64,000 bases of DNA from Ruegeria haliotis (GCF_013377785.1 NZ_JABXWT010000001.1:496001-560000); one strand, 5' to 3'. Positions 1 to 10,570 are shown, counted from the first letter of the stretch. The notes: generated by a model from the letters alone, not told the origin. Made by a program: numbers and translations.

Positions 1-1
1 C

Positions 2-1009
2 CTGCAGAACCTGCCGTATTTCGACCGTCTCGATTACGTGGCGCCGATGAATCAGGAACATGCTTGGTGTCTGGCCATCGAAAAGTTGACCGGGGTCGAG
101 GTCCCGCGCCGTGGCTCGCTGATCCGGGTACTGTATTCCGAGATCGGGCGCATTCTGAACCACCTGCTGAATGTGACCACGCAGGCGATGGACGTTGGCG
201 CGCTGACCCCGCCGCTCTGGGGTTTTGAAGAGCGCGAAAAGCTGATGGTATTCTATGAACGCGCCTGCGGTGCCCGCCTGCACGCGGCCTATTTCCGCCC
301 CGGCGGCGTGCATCAGGACCTGCCGCCGGAACTGCTGGATGATATCGAGACGTGGAGTCACGAGTTCCCCACCGTTCTGGATGACATCGACGGGCTGCTG
401 ACTGAAAACCGCATCTTCAAGCAGCGCAATGTCGATATCGGTGTGGTGACTGAAGATGACATCCAAAAATACGGCTTTTCGGGCGTTATGGTGCGCGGAT
501 CGGGTTTGGCATGGGATCTGCGTCGCGCGCAGCCCTATGAATGCTATGACGAGTTTGAATTCCAGATTCCCGTTGGCAAGAACGGTGATTGCTACGACCG
601 CTATCTGGTGCGCATGGAAGAGATGCGCCAGTCGCTGCTGATCATCCGTCAGGCCATCGCCAAGATCCGCGACTGCCCCGGTGACGTATTGGCGCGTGGC
701 AAGATCACCCCGCCGAAACGGTCGGACATGAAGACCTCGATGGAAAGTTTGATCCATCACTTTAAACTGTATACCGAGGGCTTCCACGTGCCTGCGGGTG
801 AGGTTTATGCCGCCGTCGAAGCCCCCAAGGGTGAGTTCGGCGTCTTCTTGGTCGCCGATGGAACCAACAAACCCTACCGCGCCAAGCTGCGCGCGCCGGG
901 TTTCCTGCATCTGCAAGCCATGGACTACGTCGCGGGGGGACATCAACTTGCTGACGTCGCCGCCATCATCGGCTCACTGGACGTTGTGTTCGGGGAGATT
1001 GATCGGTGA
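2..1009 (+). CDS. nuoD: NADH-quinone oxidoreductase subunit D (5' truncated)
   Basis: Complex I 49-kDa subunit, peripheral arm, forming the quinone site with NuoB. The reading frame is open from base 2, so the gene enters from outside the window; 335 residues are visible and about 70 N-terminal residues are missing compared with the usual ~405. The visible start carries the family motif [11 protein letters not shown], followed by [14 protein letters not shown] and, near the end, the [10 protein letters not shown]-terminus typical of NuoD. An ATG at base 38 is internal, not a start. The TGA stop (1007-1009) shares one base with the next ATG. First visible gene of the nuo operon; nuoABC are expected just upstream. 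Confidence 0.97.
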   Translation: MQNLPYFDRLDYVAPMNQEHAWCLAIEKLTGVEVPRRGSLIRVLYSEIGRILNHLLNVTTQAMDVGALTPPLWGFEEREKLMVFYERACGARLHAAYFRPGGVHQDLPPELLDDIETWSHEFPTVLDDIDGLLTENRIFKQRNVDIGVVTEDDIQKYGFSGVMVRGSGLAWDLRRAQPYECYDEFEFQIPVGKNGDCYDRYLVRMEEMRQSLLIIRQAIAKIRDCPGDVLARGKITPPKRSDMKTSMESLIHHFKLYTEGFHVPAGEVYAAVEAPKGEFGVFLVADGTNKPYRAKLRAPGFLHLQAMDYVAGGHQLADVAAIIGSLDVVFGEIDR

Positions 1010-1488
1010 TGCTGCGGGCATTGATCATCGGATTGGCAGCTTTGACTGCGGCGCCCGTGTTGGCGACCTCGACCCATCCACAAGCGCTGGTGCTGGAAGT
1101 CATGCGCGAAAACAAATGCCGGCTTGAGACGTTGCGCGCCGAAGAATTGTTCTCGGCCCATGACCTGCGCCCCGAAGATGTCAGCGCGGTGGTGAATTCC
1201 TGGGCCGAGCAGGGGCTTGCAGGTTTGGACGGCCCGACATTCGAGATCGCGCCCGCCCTGTGTGGTGTGCACGGATTGGACGCTGATGATACCCAGGGCC
1301 GTGCCGACGTGCTGTATGACTTTGTACGCCTGAATGGCTGCCGTATGGACGCGGAAGTGGCCGAGATCAAGCTGCGCCCCGCCGGGTTTACTCGGGCTGA
1401 AACACCGGGCCTGATTGACGCGCTGATCACTTCGGGTCGCGCCCATCAGCAAGACCCTTATATTATCGTGATCGGAGATGCCTGCTGA
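1009..1488 (+). CDS. Small secreted protein of unknown function inside the nuo operon
   Basis: 159 residues if ATG 1009 is used; a GTG at 1006 is also in frame. The N-terminus ([19 protein letters not shown]) looks like a cleavable signal peptide. The mature part seems to be two copies of a ~60-residue unit: residues ~29-82 and ~102-158 both contain an N-x-C-R-(L/M) motif followed by a similar pattern of acidic and hydrophobic residues, and both end in Cys. I do not recognise a named family. It sits between nuoD and nuoE, overlapping both by one base, so it is co-translated with complex I genes. Unidentified reading frames at such places are known in Rhodobacter nuo clusters; a role in complex I assembly is only a guess. 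Confidence 0.75.
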   Translation: MLRALIIGLAALTAAPVLATSTHPQALVLEVMRENKCRLETLRAEELFSAHDLRPEDVSAVVNSWAEQGLAGLDGPTFEIAPALCGVHGLDADDTQGRADVLYDFVRLNGCRMDAEVAEIKLRPAGFTRAETPGLIDALITSGRAHQQDPYIIVIGDAC

Positions 1489-2591
1489 TGCTGCGCCGTT
1501 TGCACTCAGAACAACCTGAAAGCTTTGCCTTCACCAGTGCCAACCAGCAATGGGCTGAAGCGCAGATCACCAAATACCCCGAGGGCCGTGAGGCCAGCGC
1601 GGTCATCCCGCTGCTATGGCGTGCGCAGGAGCAGGAGGGCTGGCTAAGCCGTCCGGCGATTGAATCCGTCGCTGATATGCTGGGCATGGCTTATATCCGG
1701 GTTCTTGAGGTTGCGTCCTTCTACTTCATGTTCCAACTGCAACCAGTTGGGTCCGTTGCGCATATACAAGTGTGCGGCACGACCTCATGCATGATCTGCG
1801 GGGCCGAGGATCTGATTGCGGTTTGCCGCGAAAAGATCACCGCAAAGCCGCATGCTCTGTCCGCTGATGGTAAGCTGAGTTGGGAAGAGGTCGAATGCCT
1901 CGGGTCGTGCACGAACGCGCCGATGGCGCAGATCGGCAAGGACTACTACGAAGATCTGACGGCCGAGAATTTTGGCAAGATCATCGACGATCTGGTCGCT
2001 GGCAAAGTGCCGACACCAGGCCCGCAAAACGGGCGCTATGCGGCAGAGCCGTTGAAAGGCCTGACCAGTCTGGCCGAACATGACGCTGACAAACCGCAGT
2101 ACAACGCCAGTGTCGAACTGGCGATGGATCTGGGCGATACGGTCAAGCGTATTGACGGGACCGAGGTTCCAATTCTGACCCCTTGGTTGGGTAAAGACGG
2201 CAAGGCGACTGCGACCAAGGCCGCTCCGAAGCCTCCAAAGGCACCTGCGCCGGCCAAGCCGGCCGTGAAACAGGCGGCAGAGGCCAAGGCCGAGATCAAG
2301 GAAGACCAGCCCGAGACGCTGACGGGTGCACGGGATGGCAAGGCGGATGACCTCAAGTTGTTGAAAGGTGTGGGCCCCAAATTGGAGCAGACGCTGAACG
2401 AGCTGGGTTTCTACCACTATGACCAGATCGCGGTCTGGACGCCTGAACAGGTGGCTTGGGTTGATGCGCGGTTGACCTTCAAGGGCCGGATCGAACGCGA
2501 CGGCTGGATTGAGCAGGCGGCCAAGCTGGCGGCTGGTGAAGAAACCGAATTTGCCAAACGTGCCAAAGAAGACGGCACTTACGAAGACTAA
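1488..2591 (+). CDS. nuoE: NADH-quinone oxidoreductase subunit E with C-terminal extension
   Basis: The 24-kDa subunit of the NADH-dehydrogenase module, carrying the [2Fe-2S] cluster N1a. The four ligands are visible: C96 and C101 (CGTTSC) and C137 and C141 (CLGSC). Typical NuoE has 160-240 residues; this one has 367. After the thioredoxin-like domain (to about residue 170) comes a spacer, an Ala/Pro/Lys-rich linker (about 243-265) and a C-terminal domain (about 285-340) with [13 protein letters not shown], a helix-hairpin-helix-like pattern resembling the H3TH-type domain fused to NuoE in Rhodobacterales. The ATG overlaps the preceding TGA. Confidence 0.96.
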   Translation: MLRRLHSEQPESFAFTSANQQWAEAQITKYPEGREASAVIPLLWRAQEQEGWLSRPAIESVADMLGMAYIRVLEVASFYFMFQLQPVGSVAHIQVCGTTSCMICGAEDLIAVCREKITAKPHALSADGKLSWEEVECLGSCTNAPMAQIGKDYYEDLTAENFGKIIDDLVAGKVPTPGPQNGRYAAEPLKGLTSLAEHDADKPQYNASVELAMDLGDTVKRIDGTEVPILTPWLGKDGKATATKAAPKPPKAPAPAKPAVKQAAEAKAEIKEDQPETLTGARDGKADDLKLLKGVGPKLEQTLNELGFYHYDQIAVWTPEQVAWVDARLTFKGRIERDGWIEQAAKLAAGEETEFAKRAKEDGTYED

Positions 2592-2623
2592 AGACGCTTG
2601 CCCGTTCAGGGCATAAAGATGAG

Positions 2624-2851
2624 ATGGACAAAGACAAAGAACAGGCCATAGCCCGCAAGGGTCGACATATCGGGTTGGTCATCGCGGTGACCACGGTGAT
2701 TTGGCTTGCCATGACGATGTTCATCGGCCCCGCGCTGAAATTGCCGGGGCGTTATGCGCTGCTGTTTGATTTTGCCGCTCTGGCAGGGTTCATCTATGCG
2801 GGCGTCAACATTTTTCAACTCTGGCGCATGCGCCAGGATAGCCAAGGGTAA
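2624..2851 (+). CDS. Small membrane protein, DUF5337 family
   Basis: 75 residues with two hydrophobic segments (about 16-36 and 45-65) flanked by charged ends, so a two-helix inner-membrane protein. Sequence and position between nuoE and nuoF match the DUF5337 proteins of Rhodobacterales nuo operons. Family assignment is from memory of this context; function is unknown. It lies 32 bases after nuoE and 7 bases before nuoF. Probably co-transcribed with complex I; a part in assembly or membrane anchoring of the NADH module is inference. Confidence 0.8.
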   Translation: MDKDKEQAIARKGRHIGLVIAVTTVIWLAMTMFIGPALKLPGRYALLFDFAALAGFIYAGVNIFQLWRMRQDSQG

Positions 2852-2858
2852 GCGAGCG

Positions 2859-4157
2859 ATGCTGAAGGATCAGGACCGGATCTTTACCAACATCTACGGG
2901 ATGCATGACCGGACGTTGCGGGGCGCGCAAGCGCGCGGGCATTGGGATGGCACCTCTGGCCTGATCGACAACGGGCGCGATTGGATTATCCAGACGATGA
3001 AGGATTCCGGCCTGCGCGGCCGCGGCGGTGCGGGATTTCCGACCGGTCTGAAATGGTCGTTCATGCCTAAGGAGAGCGATGGACGACCGGCTTATCTGGT
3101 TGTGAACGCGGATGAATCCGAACCCGGTACCTGTAAGGACCGCGAAATCATGCGCCACGATCCGCACACGCTGATCGAAGGCTGCCTGATCGCGTCTTTC
3201 GCGATGAACGCACATACCTGCTACATCTACCTGCGCGGCGAATACATTCGCGAGCGTGAAGCGCTTCAGGCCGCGATTGACGAGGCGTATGACGCCGGTC
3301 TTTTGGGCAAGAATGCGGCTGGTTCCGGCTGGGACTTCGACCTGTTCCTGCACCATGGGGCAGGGGCCTATATCTGCGGTGAAGAGACCGCTTTGATTGA
3401 AAGCCTTGAGGGAAAGAAGGGCATGCCGCGCATGAAGCCTCCGTTCCCGGCGGGCGCGGGCCTGTATGGGTGTCCGACGACCGTGAACAACGTGGAATCC
3501 ATTGCCGTTGTGCCAACGATCCTGCGCCGCGGGGCCGACTGGTTTGCCGGCTTTGGTCGCCAGAACAACGCGGGCACCAAGTTGTTTGCGATCTCGGGCC
3601 ATGTGAACAACCCCTGTGTTGTCGAAGAGGCGATGTCGATCCCCTTTGAACAGCTGATTGAAACGCATTGCGGCGGTATTCGCGGCGGCTGGGACAATCT
3701 GTTGGCCGTGATCCCGGGTGGTTCGTCGGTTCCGTGTGTGCGTGGCGAGAACATGCGTGATGCGATCATGGACTTCGATCATTTGCGCAACGATCTGGGC
3801 TCGGGCCTTGGAACGGCGGCGGTGATTGTGATGGACAAGTCGACCGACATCATCAAGGCGATCTGGCGCTTATCAAAGTTCTACAAACACGAAAGCTGTG
3901 GTCAGTGTACGCCGTGCCGCGAAGGTACCGGCTGGATGATGCGGGTCATGGATCGTTTGGTGCGTGGTGAGGCCGAACTGGAAGAGATCGACATGCTGTT
4001 TGATGTGACCAAACAAGTCGAAGGCCACACGATCTGTGCTTTGGGCGATGCGGCTGCTTGGCCGATCCAGGGTCTGATCCGCAACTTCCGTGAAGAGATT
4101 GAAGACCGTATCAAAGCGCAAAAATCGGGCCGTATGGGCGCGATGGCAGCGGAGTAA
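2859..4157 (+). CDS. nuoF: NADH-quinone oxidoreductase subunit F
   Basis: The 51-kDa subunit that binds NADH, FMN and the [4Fe-4S] cluster N3. 432 residues, the normal length. Residues 54-63 ([10 protein letters not shown]) form the nucleotide/FMN loop, [14 protein letters not shown] follows, and the cluster ligands are C347, C350, C353 (ESCGQCTPC) and C393 (HTICALGD). I chose ATG 2859 because [11 protein letters not shown] is the family start; an upstream in-frame ATG at 2754 would put 35 unrelated residues, overlapping the previous gene, in front. Confidence 0.97.
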   Translation: MLKDQDRIFTNIYGMHDRTLRGAQARGHWDGTSGLIDNGRDWIIQTMKDSGLRGRGGAGFPTGLKWSFMPKESDGRPAYLVVNADESEPGTCKDREIMRHDPHTLIEGCLIASFAMNAHTCYIYLRGEYIREREALQAAIDEAYDAGLLGKNAAGSGWDFDLFLHHGAGAYICGEETALIESLEGKKGMPRMKPPFPAGAGLYGCPTTVNNVESIAVVPTILRRGADWFAGFGRQNNAGTKLFAISGHVNNPCVVEEAMSIPFEQLIETHCGGIRGGWDNLLAVIPGGSSVPCVRGENMRDAIMDFDHLRNDLGSGLGTAAVIVMDKSTDIIKAIWRLSKFYKHESCGQCTPCREGTGWMMRVMDRLVRGEAELEEIDMLFDVTKQVEGHTICALGDAAAWPIQGLIRNFREEIEDRIKAQKSGRMGAMAAE

Positions 4158-4161
4158 ACGT

Positions 4162-4578
4162 ATGGAAAATTTCGCCGAATATTCTCATGCTATCACCTCG
4201 CTGGTGGTATTTACCCTTGTTGTGCTGGTCATGGCGCCATTTTCGGCATTGGCCAAGCAGGGCAAAGGGTTGGCTCCGGGGGCCACGCCGCAACAGGACT
4301 ATTCGGACAACGCCTACCGTTTGAACCGGGCCTATCTGAACGGCACCGAGACGCTGCCAGCATATGTTGCCGTCACGATGGCGGCCATCCTGTTGGGCGT
4401 TAGTCCGTTTTGGGTAAATCTGCTGGCGTCTGTCGCTTTGGTGGCGCGGCTTGTCATGCTGGTGGTTCATATTCGCGGGGTGGGCAAACCCCACAGTGGA
4501 TTGCGGTCGGTGCTCTTTGTGCTTGGCTGGGCCTGTATGGTCGTGATGGGGATTATGGCATTAGTGGCGGCATTCTGA
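4162..4578 (+). CDS. MAPEG family membrane protein
   Basis: 138 residues with about four hydrophobic helices. The pattern N-R-A-Y-L-N-G-T-E-T-L-P-A-Y (residues ~54-67) matches the MAPEG fold (membrane-associated proteins in eicosanoid and glutathione metabolism). Prokaryotic members are mostly uncharacterised; some are glutathione transferases or peroxidases. Start is ATG 4162, four bases after the nuoF stop; an in-frame ATG at 4090 lies inside nuoF and is rejected. The stop overlaps the ATG at 4578. Its presence in a complex I operon is common in this order, but a functional link is unproven. Confidence 0.85.
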   Translation: MENFAEYSHAITSLVVFTLVVLVMAPFSALAKQGKGLAPGATPQQDYSDNAYRLNRAYLNGTETLPAYVAVTMAAILLGVSPFWVNLLASVALVARLVMLVVHIRGVGKPHSGLRSVLFVLGWACMVVMGIMALVAAF

Positions 4579-4607
4579 TGATGATTGAAGTAAAGACCTG
4601 GAAAGCA

Positions 4608-4958
4608 ATGACAGTACGAAAACCTCTTTTGGCCCTGACTGCACTGTCACTGGTGACTGCGTGTGGCTTGGTGACACCATCCAGCGACCGCATATTGTTT
4701 GACGGCAAGGCCTTTCGGGCCAAGGCCAAGGTTGTGGACAAGAAGGTCTCTCCGGCCGATTTTACAGTGACAGTTAATGGGGCTTCGGCTTCGCTTGATG
4801 GTGCGCGCGAGGCGGGGCGGTACGAAGGAACCAAGTTCTGCGTTCAGAATTTCGGCTCGTCACGCATTTCATGGAAAGTCGGTCCAGATACTGAGCCGCA
4901 GAATCTGCGTATCAGTGACGACAAACTGACATTTGCAGGAACCTGCCAAAGACCATGA
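4608..4958 (+). CDS. Putative lipoprotein of unknown function
   Basis: 116 residues from ATG 4608. The N-terminus MTVRKPLLALTALSLVTACG is a lipoprotein signal peptide with lipobox V-T-A-C, lipidated Cys at 19. The rest is a small soluble domain with two later Cys residues (K-F-C-V-Q and F-A-G-T-C-Q-R-P) that could form a disulfide. In-frame ATGs at 4578 and 4581 overlap the MAPEG stop and would add ten residues before the signal; I prefer 4608 because it puts the basic n-region at the start. I do not recognise the family. Confidence 0.7.
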   Translation: MTVRKPLLALTALSLVTACGLVTPSSDRILFDGKAFRAKAKVVDKKVSPADFTVTVNGASASLDGAREAGRYEGTKFCVQNFGSSRISWKVGPDTEPQNLRISDDKLTFAGTCQRP

Positions 4959-5056
4959 GCCGCGTTCTCGCATATCACGACATGATCCGGGGCATGCTAT
5001 TGCATAGCAAGCCGACCGTCAGTCGTCTTGGGGAACCCAAGACGAAAGGAATACTC

Positions 5057-5461
5057 ATGTCTTTTGCAAAAACGCTCGCTCTGACCGCTCTTTTAACACT
5101 GCCTGTTGCCGCAGAGGCTAAGCCGCCCTTGAGGGATGTCAAAGAGATCGACAACGAACTCTACTACATCGCGATTGCAAATGAGATTTCGGATTATTGT
5201 CCGTCGATCAGCGGGCGACGGTTGAAAGCGATCGGGGTGATGTGGGGATTGAAGTCCAAGGCCAACAATTTGGGGTACTCGGACACGGAAATCCGGGCTT
5301 ACGTGGAATCCGATGCCGAGAAGGACAGGATGCGCGCCAAGGGTAAGGCGTTTCTGGCCCAGCAAGGTGTCACTTATGACAATCCAAACTCTTTTTGCAC
5401 GCTGGGGCGGGCAGAGATTGAAAGAAACAGCGCCATTGGCGTTTATTTGAGGGCGAACTAG
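5057..5461 (+). CDS. Small secreted protein, DUF5333 family
   Basis: 134 residues from ATG 5057, preceded by AAAGGA. The N-terminus MSFAKTLALTALLTLPVAAEA is a signal peptide; the mature protein is alpha-helical with two Cys (I-S-D-Y-C-P and S-F-C-T-L-G). Content and location just before nuoG match DUF5333 proteins of Rhodobacterales nuo operons. An upstream in-frame ATG (4955) would hide the signal peptide behind 34 residues and is less likely. Function unknown. It ends 3 bases before nuoG. Confidence 0.75.
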   Translation: MSFAKTLALTALLTLPVAAEAKPPLRDVKEIDNELYYIAIANEISDYCPSISGRRLKAIGVMWGLKSKANNLGYSDTEIRAYVESDAEKDRMRAKGKAFLAQQGVTYDNPNSFCTLGRAEIERNSAIGVYLRAN

Positions 5462-5464
5462 ACC

Positions 5465-7486
5465 ATGTCTGACCTCCGCAAAGTCAACATCGACGGGCAG
5501 GAAATCGAAGTCGATGGTGCGATGACCCTGATCCAGGCCTGTGAAGAGGCTGGTGTCGAGGTGCCGCGCTTTTGCTATCACGAGCGTCTGTCGATTGCCG
5601 GGAACTGCCGGATGTGTCTGGTCGAGGTTGTTGGAGGTCCGCCAAAACCGGCGGCCTCCTGCGCGATGCAGGTGCGTGATCTGCGTCCGGGTCCTGAAGG
5701 GCAACCACCGGTGGTCAAGACGAATTCACCTATGGTCAAAAAAGCCCGTGAAGGGGTGATGGAATTCCTGCTGATCAACCACCCGCTGGATTGCCCGATC
5801 TGCGATCAGGGCGGCGAGTGTGATCTGCAGGATCAGGCGATGGCATACGGTATTTCGGGAACGCGCTTTAAGGAAGCCAAACGCGCGGTGGACGATCTGG
5901 ACCTTGGTCCGCTGGTCGGCACGGCGATGACGCGTTGCATCAGCTGCACGCGGTGTGTGCGTTTCACCACCGAGGTGGCCGGGATCACCCAGATGGGTCA
6001 GACCGGGCGTGGCGAAGATTCTGAGATTACCTCGTATCTGAATCAGACGCTCGATTCCAACTTGCAGGGCAATATCATCGACCTGTGCCCGGTTGGAGCG
6101 CTGACGTCCAAGCCATATTCCTTTACGGCCCGCCCGTGGGAGTTGACCAAAACCGAATCCATCGACGTGATGGATGCACTTGGTTCCAACATCCGCGTGG
6201 ACACCAAGGGTCGCGAAGTGATGCGGTTTCTGCCGCGCAATCATGACGGCGTGAACGAAGAGTGGATCAGTGACAAGACTCGCTTTGTCTGGGATGGCCT
6301 GCGTCGTCAGCGGCTGGATCGTCCATATATTCGCGACAACGGCAAGTTGCGCCCGGCGACATGGCCTGAAGCGTTGACCAAGGCAGCCGACGCCCTGAAG
6401 GGGGCAAAGAAACCTGCGGGTATCGTCGGCGATCTGGTCCCGGTCGAGGCCGCCTTTGCGCTGAAGCAGATGATTGAGGGGCAGGATGGCATCGTCGAAT
6501 GCCGCACTGATGGTGCTAAATTGCCAGCAGGTAATCGCGGCGCTTATGCAGGAACCGCTGCGATCGAAGATATTGATACGGCCGAGCGTATCCTTCTGAT
6601 CGGCACCAACCCGCGTGACGAGGCTCCGGTACTAAACGCACGTATCCGCAAAGCTTGGGCGCATGGTGCCGAAGTGGCCTTGATTGGGTCTGCCGCGGAT
6701 TTGACCTATCAGTATCATCATATGGGCGATGACCGGGCAGCTTTGCAAAAGGCCGTCGACATGGGCGGCGATGACGAGATCAAAGCCAAGCGGTCTCTGG
6801 TCATCGTTGGACAGGGTGCTCTGCAAGAGGCCGATGGTGTTGCTGTTCTAGCCGCCGCGCAGGCCATTGCTGCGAAAACCGAAAGTGGCTTGCTGATCTT
6901 GCACGCTGCTGCCTCACGCGTCGGTGCGATGGATGTAGACGCGACCAACGAAGGTGGCATGGACGCGGTCAACACGGCGGATGTGATCTATAACCTCGGC
7001 GCGGATGAGATCGAGATCGGCGAAGGTGCCTTTGTGATTTATCAGGGCAGCCATGGCGACAGGGGCGCGCACCGCGCCGATGTGATCCTGCCGGGCGCGG
7101 CTTATACCGAGGAAAACGGGTTGTTTGTCAACACGGAAGGCCGCCCCCAACTGGCGATGCGCGCCGGGTTCGCACCGGGTGAGGCCAAAGAAAACTGGGC
7201 GATCCTGCGGGCGCTGTCAGCCGAAGTTGGCGCGACCCTGCCATTCGACACCCTGGCGCAGCTACGGACCGTCCTGATTGAGGCCGTGCCTCATCTGGCA
7301 CGGATCGACGAAGTCATCGGGAATGAGGTTCAATCGCTGGAGGCCGGGCCTCTGGGCAAGGCGACGTTCCGGAATTCGGTCAAGGATTTCTATCTGACCA
7401 ACCCGATTGCGCGGGCGTCTCAATTGATGGCGGAACTGTCGGCATCGGCCGAGGCCCGCAAGGGCCAGAAGATCGCGGCGGAATGA
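5465..7486 (+). CDS. nuoG: NADH-quinone oxidoreductase subunit G
   Basis: The 75-kDa iron-sulfur subunit that passes electrons from NuoEF toward NuoB. 673 residues. The N-terminal ferredoxin domain has the [2Fe-2S] ligands C37, C48, C51 and C66; next is the His-Cys3 [4Fe-4S] site ([16 protein letters not shown]) and the CxxCxxC site [10 protein letters not shown] with its distal Cys in I-D-L-C-P-V-G-A-L. The remainder is the degenerate molybdopterin-oxidoreductase fold. Length matches alphaproteobacterial and mitochondrial types rather than the longer E. coli protein. Confidence 0.97.
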   Translation: MSDLRKVNIDGQEIEVDGAMTLIQACEEAGVEVPRFCYHERLSIAGNCRMCLVEVVGGPPKPAASCAMQVRDLRPGPEGQPPVVKTNSPMVKKAREGVMEFLLINHPLDCPICDQGGECDLQDQAMAYGISGTRFKEAKRAVDDLDLGPLVGTAMTRCISCTRCVRFTTEVAGITQMGQTGRGEDSEITSYLNQTLDSNLQGNIIDLCPVGALTSKPYSFTARPWELTKTESIDVMDALGSNIRVDTKGREVMRFLPRNHDGVNEEWISDKTRFVWDGLRRQRLDRPYIRDNGKLRPATWPEALTKAADALKGAKKPAGIVGDLVPVEAAFALKQMIEGQDGIVECRTDGAKLPAGNRGAYAGTAAIEDIDTAERILLIGTNPRDEAPVLNARIRKAWAHGAEVALIGSAADLTYQYHHMGDDRAALQKAVDMGGDDEIKAKRSLVIVGQGALQEADGVAVLAAAQAIAAKTESGLLILHAAASRVGAMDVDATNEGGMDAVNTADVIYNLGADEIEIGEGAFVIYQGSHGDRGAHRADVILPGAAYTEENGLFVNTEGRPQLAMRAGFAPGEAKENWAILRALSAEVGATLPFDTLAQLRTVLIEAVPHLARIDEVIGNEVQSLEAGPLGKATFRNSVKDFYLTNPIARASQLMAELSASAEARKGQKIAAE

Positions 7487-7714
7487 CCTGCACCCTGATC
7501 ATATCGTCTTCTTGCCACCCAATGGCGTCGTTGCACGCATACGGTTGTGCGATGCAAACAACCGCGCGTGGGAAGCAGATGAAGTGGAATAATAAAGCTG
7601 GCGCAGCGGCCTTGGATGCTGTTTACACCAACGCGCCGACCCAGCCGCTGAATGCGCAGGCACATGGCCTTTGCATCGCTCGCGGAAAACGGAATACCCA
7701 CGGTGTGAGGACCA
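7487..7714 (+). other. nuoG-nuoH spacer with a doubtful small reading frame
   Basis: An unusually wide gap (228 bases) inside an operon whose genes otherwise nearly touch. A reading frame runs from ATG 7483, which overlaps the nuoG stop, to 7722, overlapping the nuoH start, and would encode 79 residues without a signal peptide, clear transmembrane helix or recognisable family. The overlap geometry is what real operon genes show, but composition is not persuasive. It may be a lineage-specific small gene, a decayed gene or an untranslated spacer. Confidence 0.25.
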
Positions 7715-8752
7715 ATGGCTGAATTCTTTAACACCCCAGGCGGAATAGCCATCATCATTCTGGCGCAAGTGCTTGCAGTCGTTGCCTTCGTGATGATCTC
7801 GCTACTGTTCCTCGTTTATGGCGACCGCAAGATCTGGGCCGCGGTCCAGATGCGTCGGGGCCCCAACGTGGTGGGCGTCTATGGCATTTTGCAATCGGTG
7901 GCCGATGCACTGAAATACGTGGTCAAGGAAGTGGTCATTCCGGCAGGGGCCGACCGCGCCGTGTTCATTCTGGCACCACTGACCAGCTTTGTATTGTCGC
8001 TGATCGCCTGGGCGGTGATCCCATTCAACGATGGTTGGGTTCTGTCGGACCTGAACGTGGCGGTCCTTTATGTTTTTGCCGTGTCCTCGCTTGAGGTTTA
8101 TGGCGTAATTATGGGCGGTTGGGCGTCGAACTCAAAGTACCCATTCCTTGGTTCGTTGCGCTCTGCTGCTCAGATGATTTCCTACGAGGTGTCCATTGGC
8201 CTGATCATCATCGGCGTGATCATCTCGACAGGTTCGATGAATTTCGGCGCCATCGTAGCAGCGCAGGATACCGGATATGGTTTCTTCGGCTGGTACTGGC
8301 TGCCGCATTTCCCGATGGTCTTCCTGTTCTTCATCTCGGCTCTGGCCGAAACCAACCGCCCACCGTTTGACCTGCCCGAGGCGGAATCGGAACTCGTGGC
8401 TGGCTATCAGGTGGAATATTCCGCGACGATGTTCCTGTTGTTCATGGCAGGTGAATACATCGCCATCTTCCTGATGTGCGCGCTGACGTCGCTGCTGTTC
8501 TTCGGCGGCTGGCTGTCACCCATTCCGGGTCTGCCCGACGGTGTGCTGTGGATGGTCGCCAAGATGGCGTTCTTCTTCTTCCTTATCTCGATGGTCAAGG
8601 CCATCACACCCCGTTACCGCTATGACCAGCTGATGCGGTTGGGCTGGAAAGTGTTCTTGCCGTTTTCGCTGGGCTGGGTGGTCTTTGTGGCTTTCGCGGC
8701 GAAATTCGATTGGTTCTGGGGTATCTTCGCCCGCTGGAGCGTAGGAGGCTGA
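7715..8752 (+). CDS. nuoH: NADH-quinone oxidoreductase subunit H
   Basis: Membrane subunit (ND1 homologue) forming the quinone chamber and the entry to the proton-pumping arm. 345 residues, about eight hydrophobic helices. Family motifs: [10 protein letters not shown] (residues ~45-54) and the acidic loop [17 protein letters not shown] (residues ~211-227) that lines the quinone tunnel. ATG 7715 is preceded by GTGAGG. Confidence 0.97.
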   Translation: MAEFFNTPGGIAIIILAQVLAVVAFVMISLLFLVYGDRKIWAAVQMRRGPNVVGVYGILQSVADALKYVVKEVVIPAGADRAVFILAPLTSFVLSLIAWAVIPFNDGWVLSDLNVAVLYVFAVSSLEVYGVIMGGWASNSKYPFLGSLRSAAQMISYEVSIGLIIIGVIISTGSMNFGAIVAAQDTGYGFFGWYWLPHFPMVFLFFISALAETNRPPFDLPEAESELVAGYQVEYSATMFLLFMAGEYIAIFLMCALTSLLFFGGWLSPIPGLPDGVLWMVAKMAFFFFLISMVKAITPRYRYDQLMRLGWKVFLPFSLGWVVFVAFAAKFDWFWGIFARWSVGG

Positions 8753-8753
8753 C

Positions 8754-9248
8754 ATGGCAAATATCGATTACACCCGCGCCGCCAAGTACTTTCTGCTTCA
8801 GGATTTCTGGGTCGGTTTCAAACTGGGGATGAAGTATTTCTTCGCCCCCAAGGCGACCCTGAACTACCCACATGAAAAAGGCCCGCTCAGCCCACGGTTC
8901 CGGGGTGAGCACGCGCTGCGCCGCTATCCCAATGGCGAAGAACGCTGCATCGCCTGCAAACTGTGCGAAGCGATCTGCCCGGCGCAGGCCATCACCATCG
9001 ACGCCGAACCACGCGACGATGGTTCACGCCGCACCACGCGCTATGACATCGACATGACCAAGTGCATCTATTGCGGTTTCTGCCAAGAGGCTTGCCCGGT
9101 CGATGCCATCGTCGAAGGTCCGAATTTCGAATTCGCCACAGAAACCCGCGAAGAGCTGTTCTACGACAAGGAAAAGCTGCTCGATAACGGTGAACGTTGG
9201 GAAGCCGAGATTGCCCGCAATCTGGAAATGGACGCGCCGTACAGATGA
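8754..9248 (+). CDS. nuoI: NADH-quinone oxidoreductase subunit I
   Basis: The 23-kDa ferredoxin-like subunit with clusters N6a and N6b. 164 residues. Both 8Fe ferredoxin motifs are intact: [12 protein letters not shown] (residues ~64-75) and [12 protein letters not shown] (residues ~103-114). Starts one base after the nuoH stop; its own TGA overlaps the next ATG in an ATGA arrangement. Confidence 0.97.
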   Translation: MANIDYTRAAKYFLLQDFWVGFKLGMKYFFAPKATLNYPHEKGPLSPRFRGEHALRRYPNGEERCIACKLCEAICPAQAITIDAEPRDDGSRRTTRYDIDMTKCIYCGFCQEACPVDAIVEGPNFEFATETREELFYDKEKLLDNGERWEAEIARNLEMDAPYR

Positions 9249-9655
9249 GCGATACTCCTCAAAACCCATTTGAGCAGATGCTCAAGCAGGCACAAGAGAT
9301 GGCCAAGGCGATGAACCCGGGGCTCGAGAATTTCTCGCCCAAAGGGTTCGAGGCGTTGTGGCCGACCATGCCCAAAGAGGTCATGGAGATGATGTTCGGC
9401 AACACTGTCAACAAGGACGGGTTGGATGCCAAGACCCGCCTTCTGCTGACACTGGCAGGGTTGACCTGTCAGGGCGCGCAGGCAGATGCGGCGATACGTC
9501 AAACCGTGCGCCACGCGTTGGAAGCCGGTGCCAAGAAACAAGAGATCGTGGAAGCGATCGGTCAGATGTCGGTCTTCGCCGGCATCCCGGCCATGACCCG
9601 CGCGCTGGAGCTGGCGCAAGAGGCCATGGGCGAAAACAAGGATGAGGATCAATGA
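9245..9655 (+). CDS. Carboxymuconolactone decarboxylase-like protein
   Basis: 136 residues from ATG 9245, overlapping the nuoI stop by four bases (ATGA). The middle and C-terminal parts ([15 protein letters not shown], then [18 protein letters not shown]) fit the all-helical CMD/AhpD-like fold. The AhpD CxxC redox pair is absent: the only Cys is in L-T-C-Q-G, so a peroxidase-partner role is unlikely. Its stop overlaps nuoJ by four bases, so it is tightly coupled to complex I expression. The role there is unknown. Confidence 0.85.
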   Translation: MSDTPQNPFEQMLKQAQEMAKAMNPGLENFSPKGFEALWPTMPKEVMEMMFGNTVNKDGLDAKTRLLLTLAGLTCQGAQADAAIRQTVRHALEAGAKKQEIVEAIGQMSVFAGIPAMTRALELAQEAMGENKDEDQ

Positions 9656-10254
9656 CCGTCTTTGCCTTCTATCTGTTTGCCATCAGCGCCATCACCGGCG
9701 GGCTGTTCACGGTGATCAGCCGACAGCCGGTGCACTCGGTGCTGTGGTTGATCCTGTCCTTCCTGTCGGCGGCGGGGCTGTTCGTGCTGCTGGGCGCTGA
9801 ATTCGTCGCGATGTTGCTGATCATCGTCTATGTTGGCGCGGTCGCGGTTCTGTTTCTCTTTGTGGTGATGATGCTGGACGTGGACTTTGCCGAACTGAAG
9901 GCTGAGATGGCGCGCTATATGCCGCTAGCTCTGTTGATCGGTCTGGTGATCCTGATGCAGTTCGTGATGGCCTTTGGCGCCTGGGACAGCGCACAGGGCG
10001 CGGCGGCCAATCTGGCGCAGCCGGTTCCGGTGGATCGCCACAACACTGAGGCTCTGGGTGTAATTCTTTATGATCAATACTTCCTTCTGTTCCAACTGGC
10101 GGGCCTGATCCTGCTGGTGGCCATGATCGGCGCCATCGTTTTGACGCTGCGCCACCGCAAGGACATCAAGCGTCAGGACATCATCGGCCAGATGATGCGC
10201 GACCCGGCCAAGGCGATGGAATTGAAAGACGTGAAACCGGGGCAGGGACTTTAA
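9652..10254 (+). CDS. nuoJ: NADH-quinone oxidoreductase subunit J
   Basis: Membrane subunit (ND6 homologue), 200 residues with five hydrophobic segments. The third helix region has [20 protein letters not shown], the conserved pi-bulge helix of this subunit. Starts within the preceding gene (ATGA) and is followed by nuoK after four bases. Confidence 0.96.
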   Translation: MTVFAFYLFAISAITGGLFTVISRQPVHSVLWLILSFLSAAGLFVLLGAEFVAMLLIIVYVGAVAVLFLFVVMMLDVDFAELKAEMARYMPLALLIGLVILMQFVMAFGAWDSAQGAAANLAQPVPVDRHNTEALGVILYDQYFLLFQLAGLILLVAMIGAIVLTLRHRKDIKRQDIIGQMMRDPAKAMELKDVKPGQGL

Positions 10255-10258
10255 GACG

Positions 10259-10564
10259 ATGATCGGACTTGAACACTATCTTACGGTCGCGGCGACACTG
10301 TTCGTCATCGGCATCTTCGGTCTCTTCCTGAACCGCAAGAACGTCATCATCCTGCTGATGAGCATCGAGCTGATGCTGCTGGCGGTGAACATCAACCTCG
10401 TGGCGTTTTCCAGCTTCCTCGGCGATCTGGTCGGGCAGGTTTTTACGCTGTTCGTGCTGACCGTGGCGGCGGCCGAGGCGGCGATTGGTCTGGCCATTCT
10501 GGTCTGTTTCTTCCGCAACCGTGGCACCATCGCGGTTGAAGACGTCAATATGATGAAGGGGTAA
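10259..10564 (+). CDS. nuoK: NADH-quinone oxidoreductase subunit K
   Basis: Small antiporter-like membrane subunit (ND4L homologue), 101 residues and three helices. The two membrane-buried glutamates needed for proton translocation are present: E37 in S-I-E-L-M-L and E73 in A-A-E-A-A-I-G-L. Normal length, with NuoL starting six bases later. Confidence 0.97.
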   Translation: MIGLEHYLTVAATLFVIGIFGLFLNRKNVIILLMSIELMLLAVNINLVAFSSFLGDLVGQVFTLFVLTVAAAEAAIGLAILVCFFRNRGTIAVEDVNMMKG

Positions 10565-10570
10565 GAGAAC

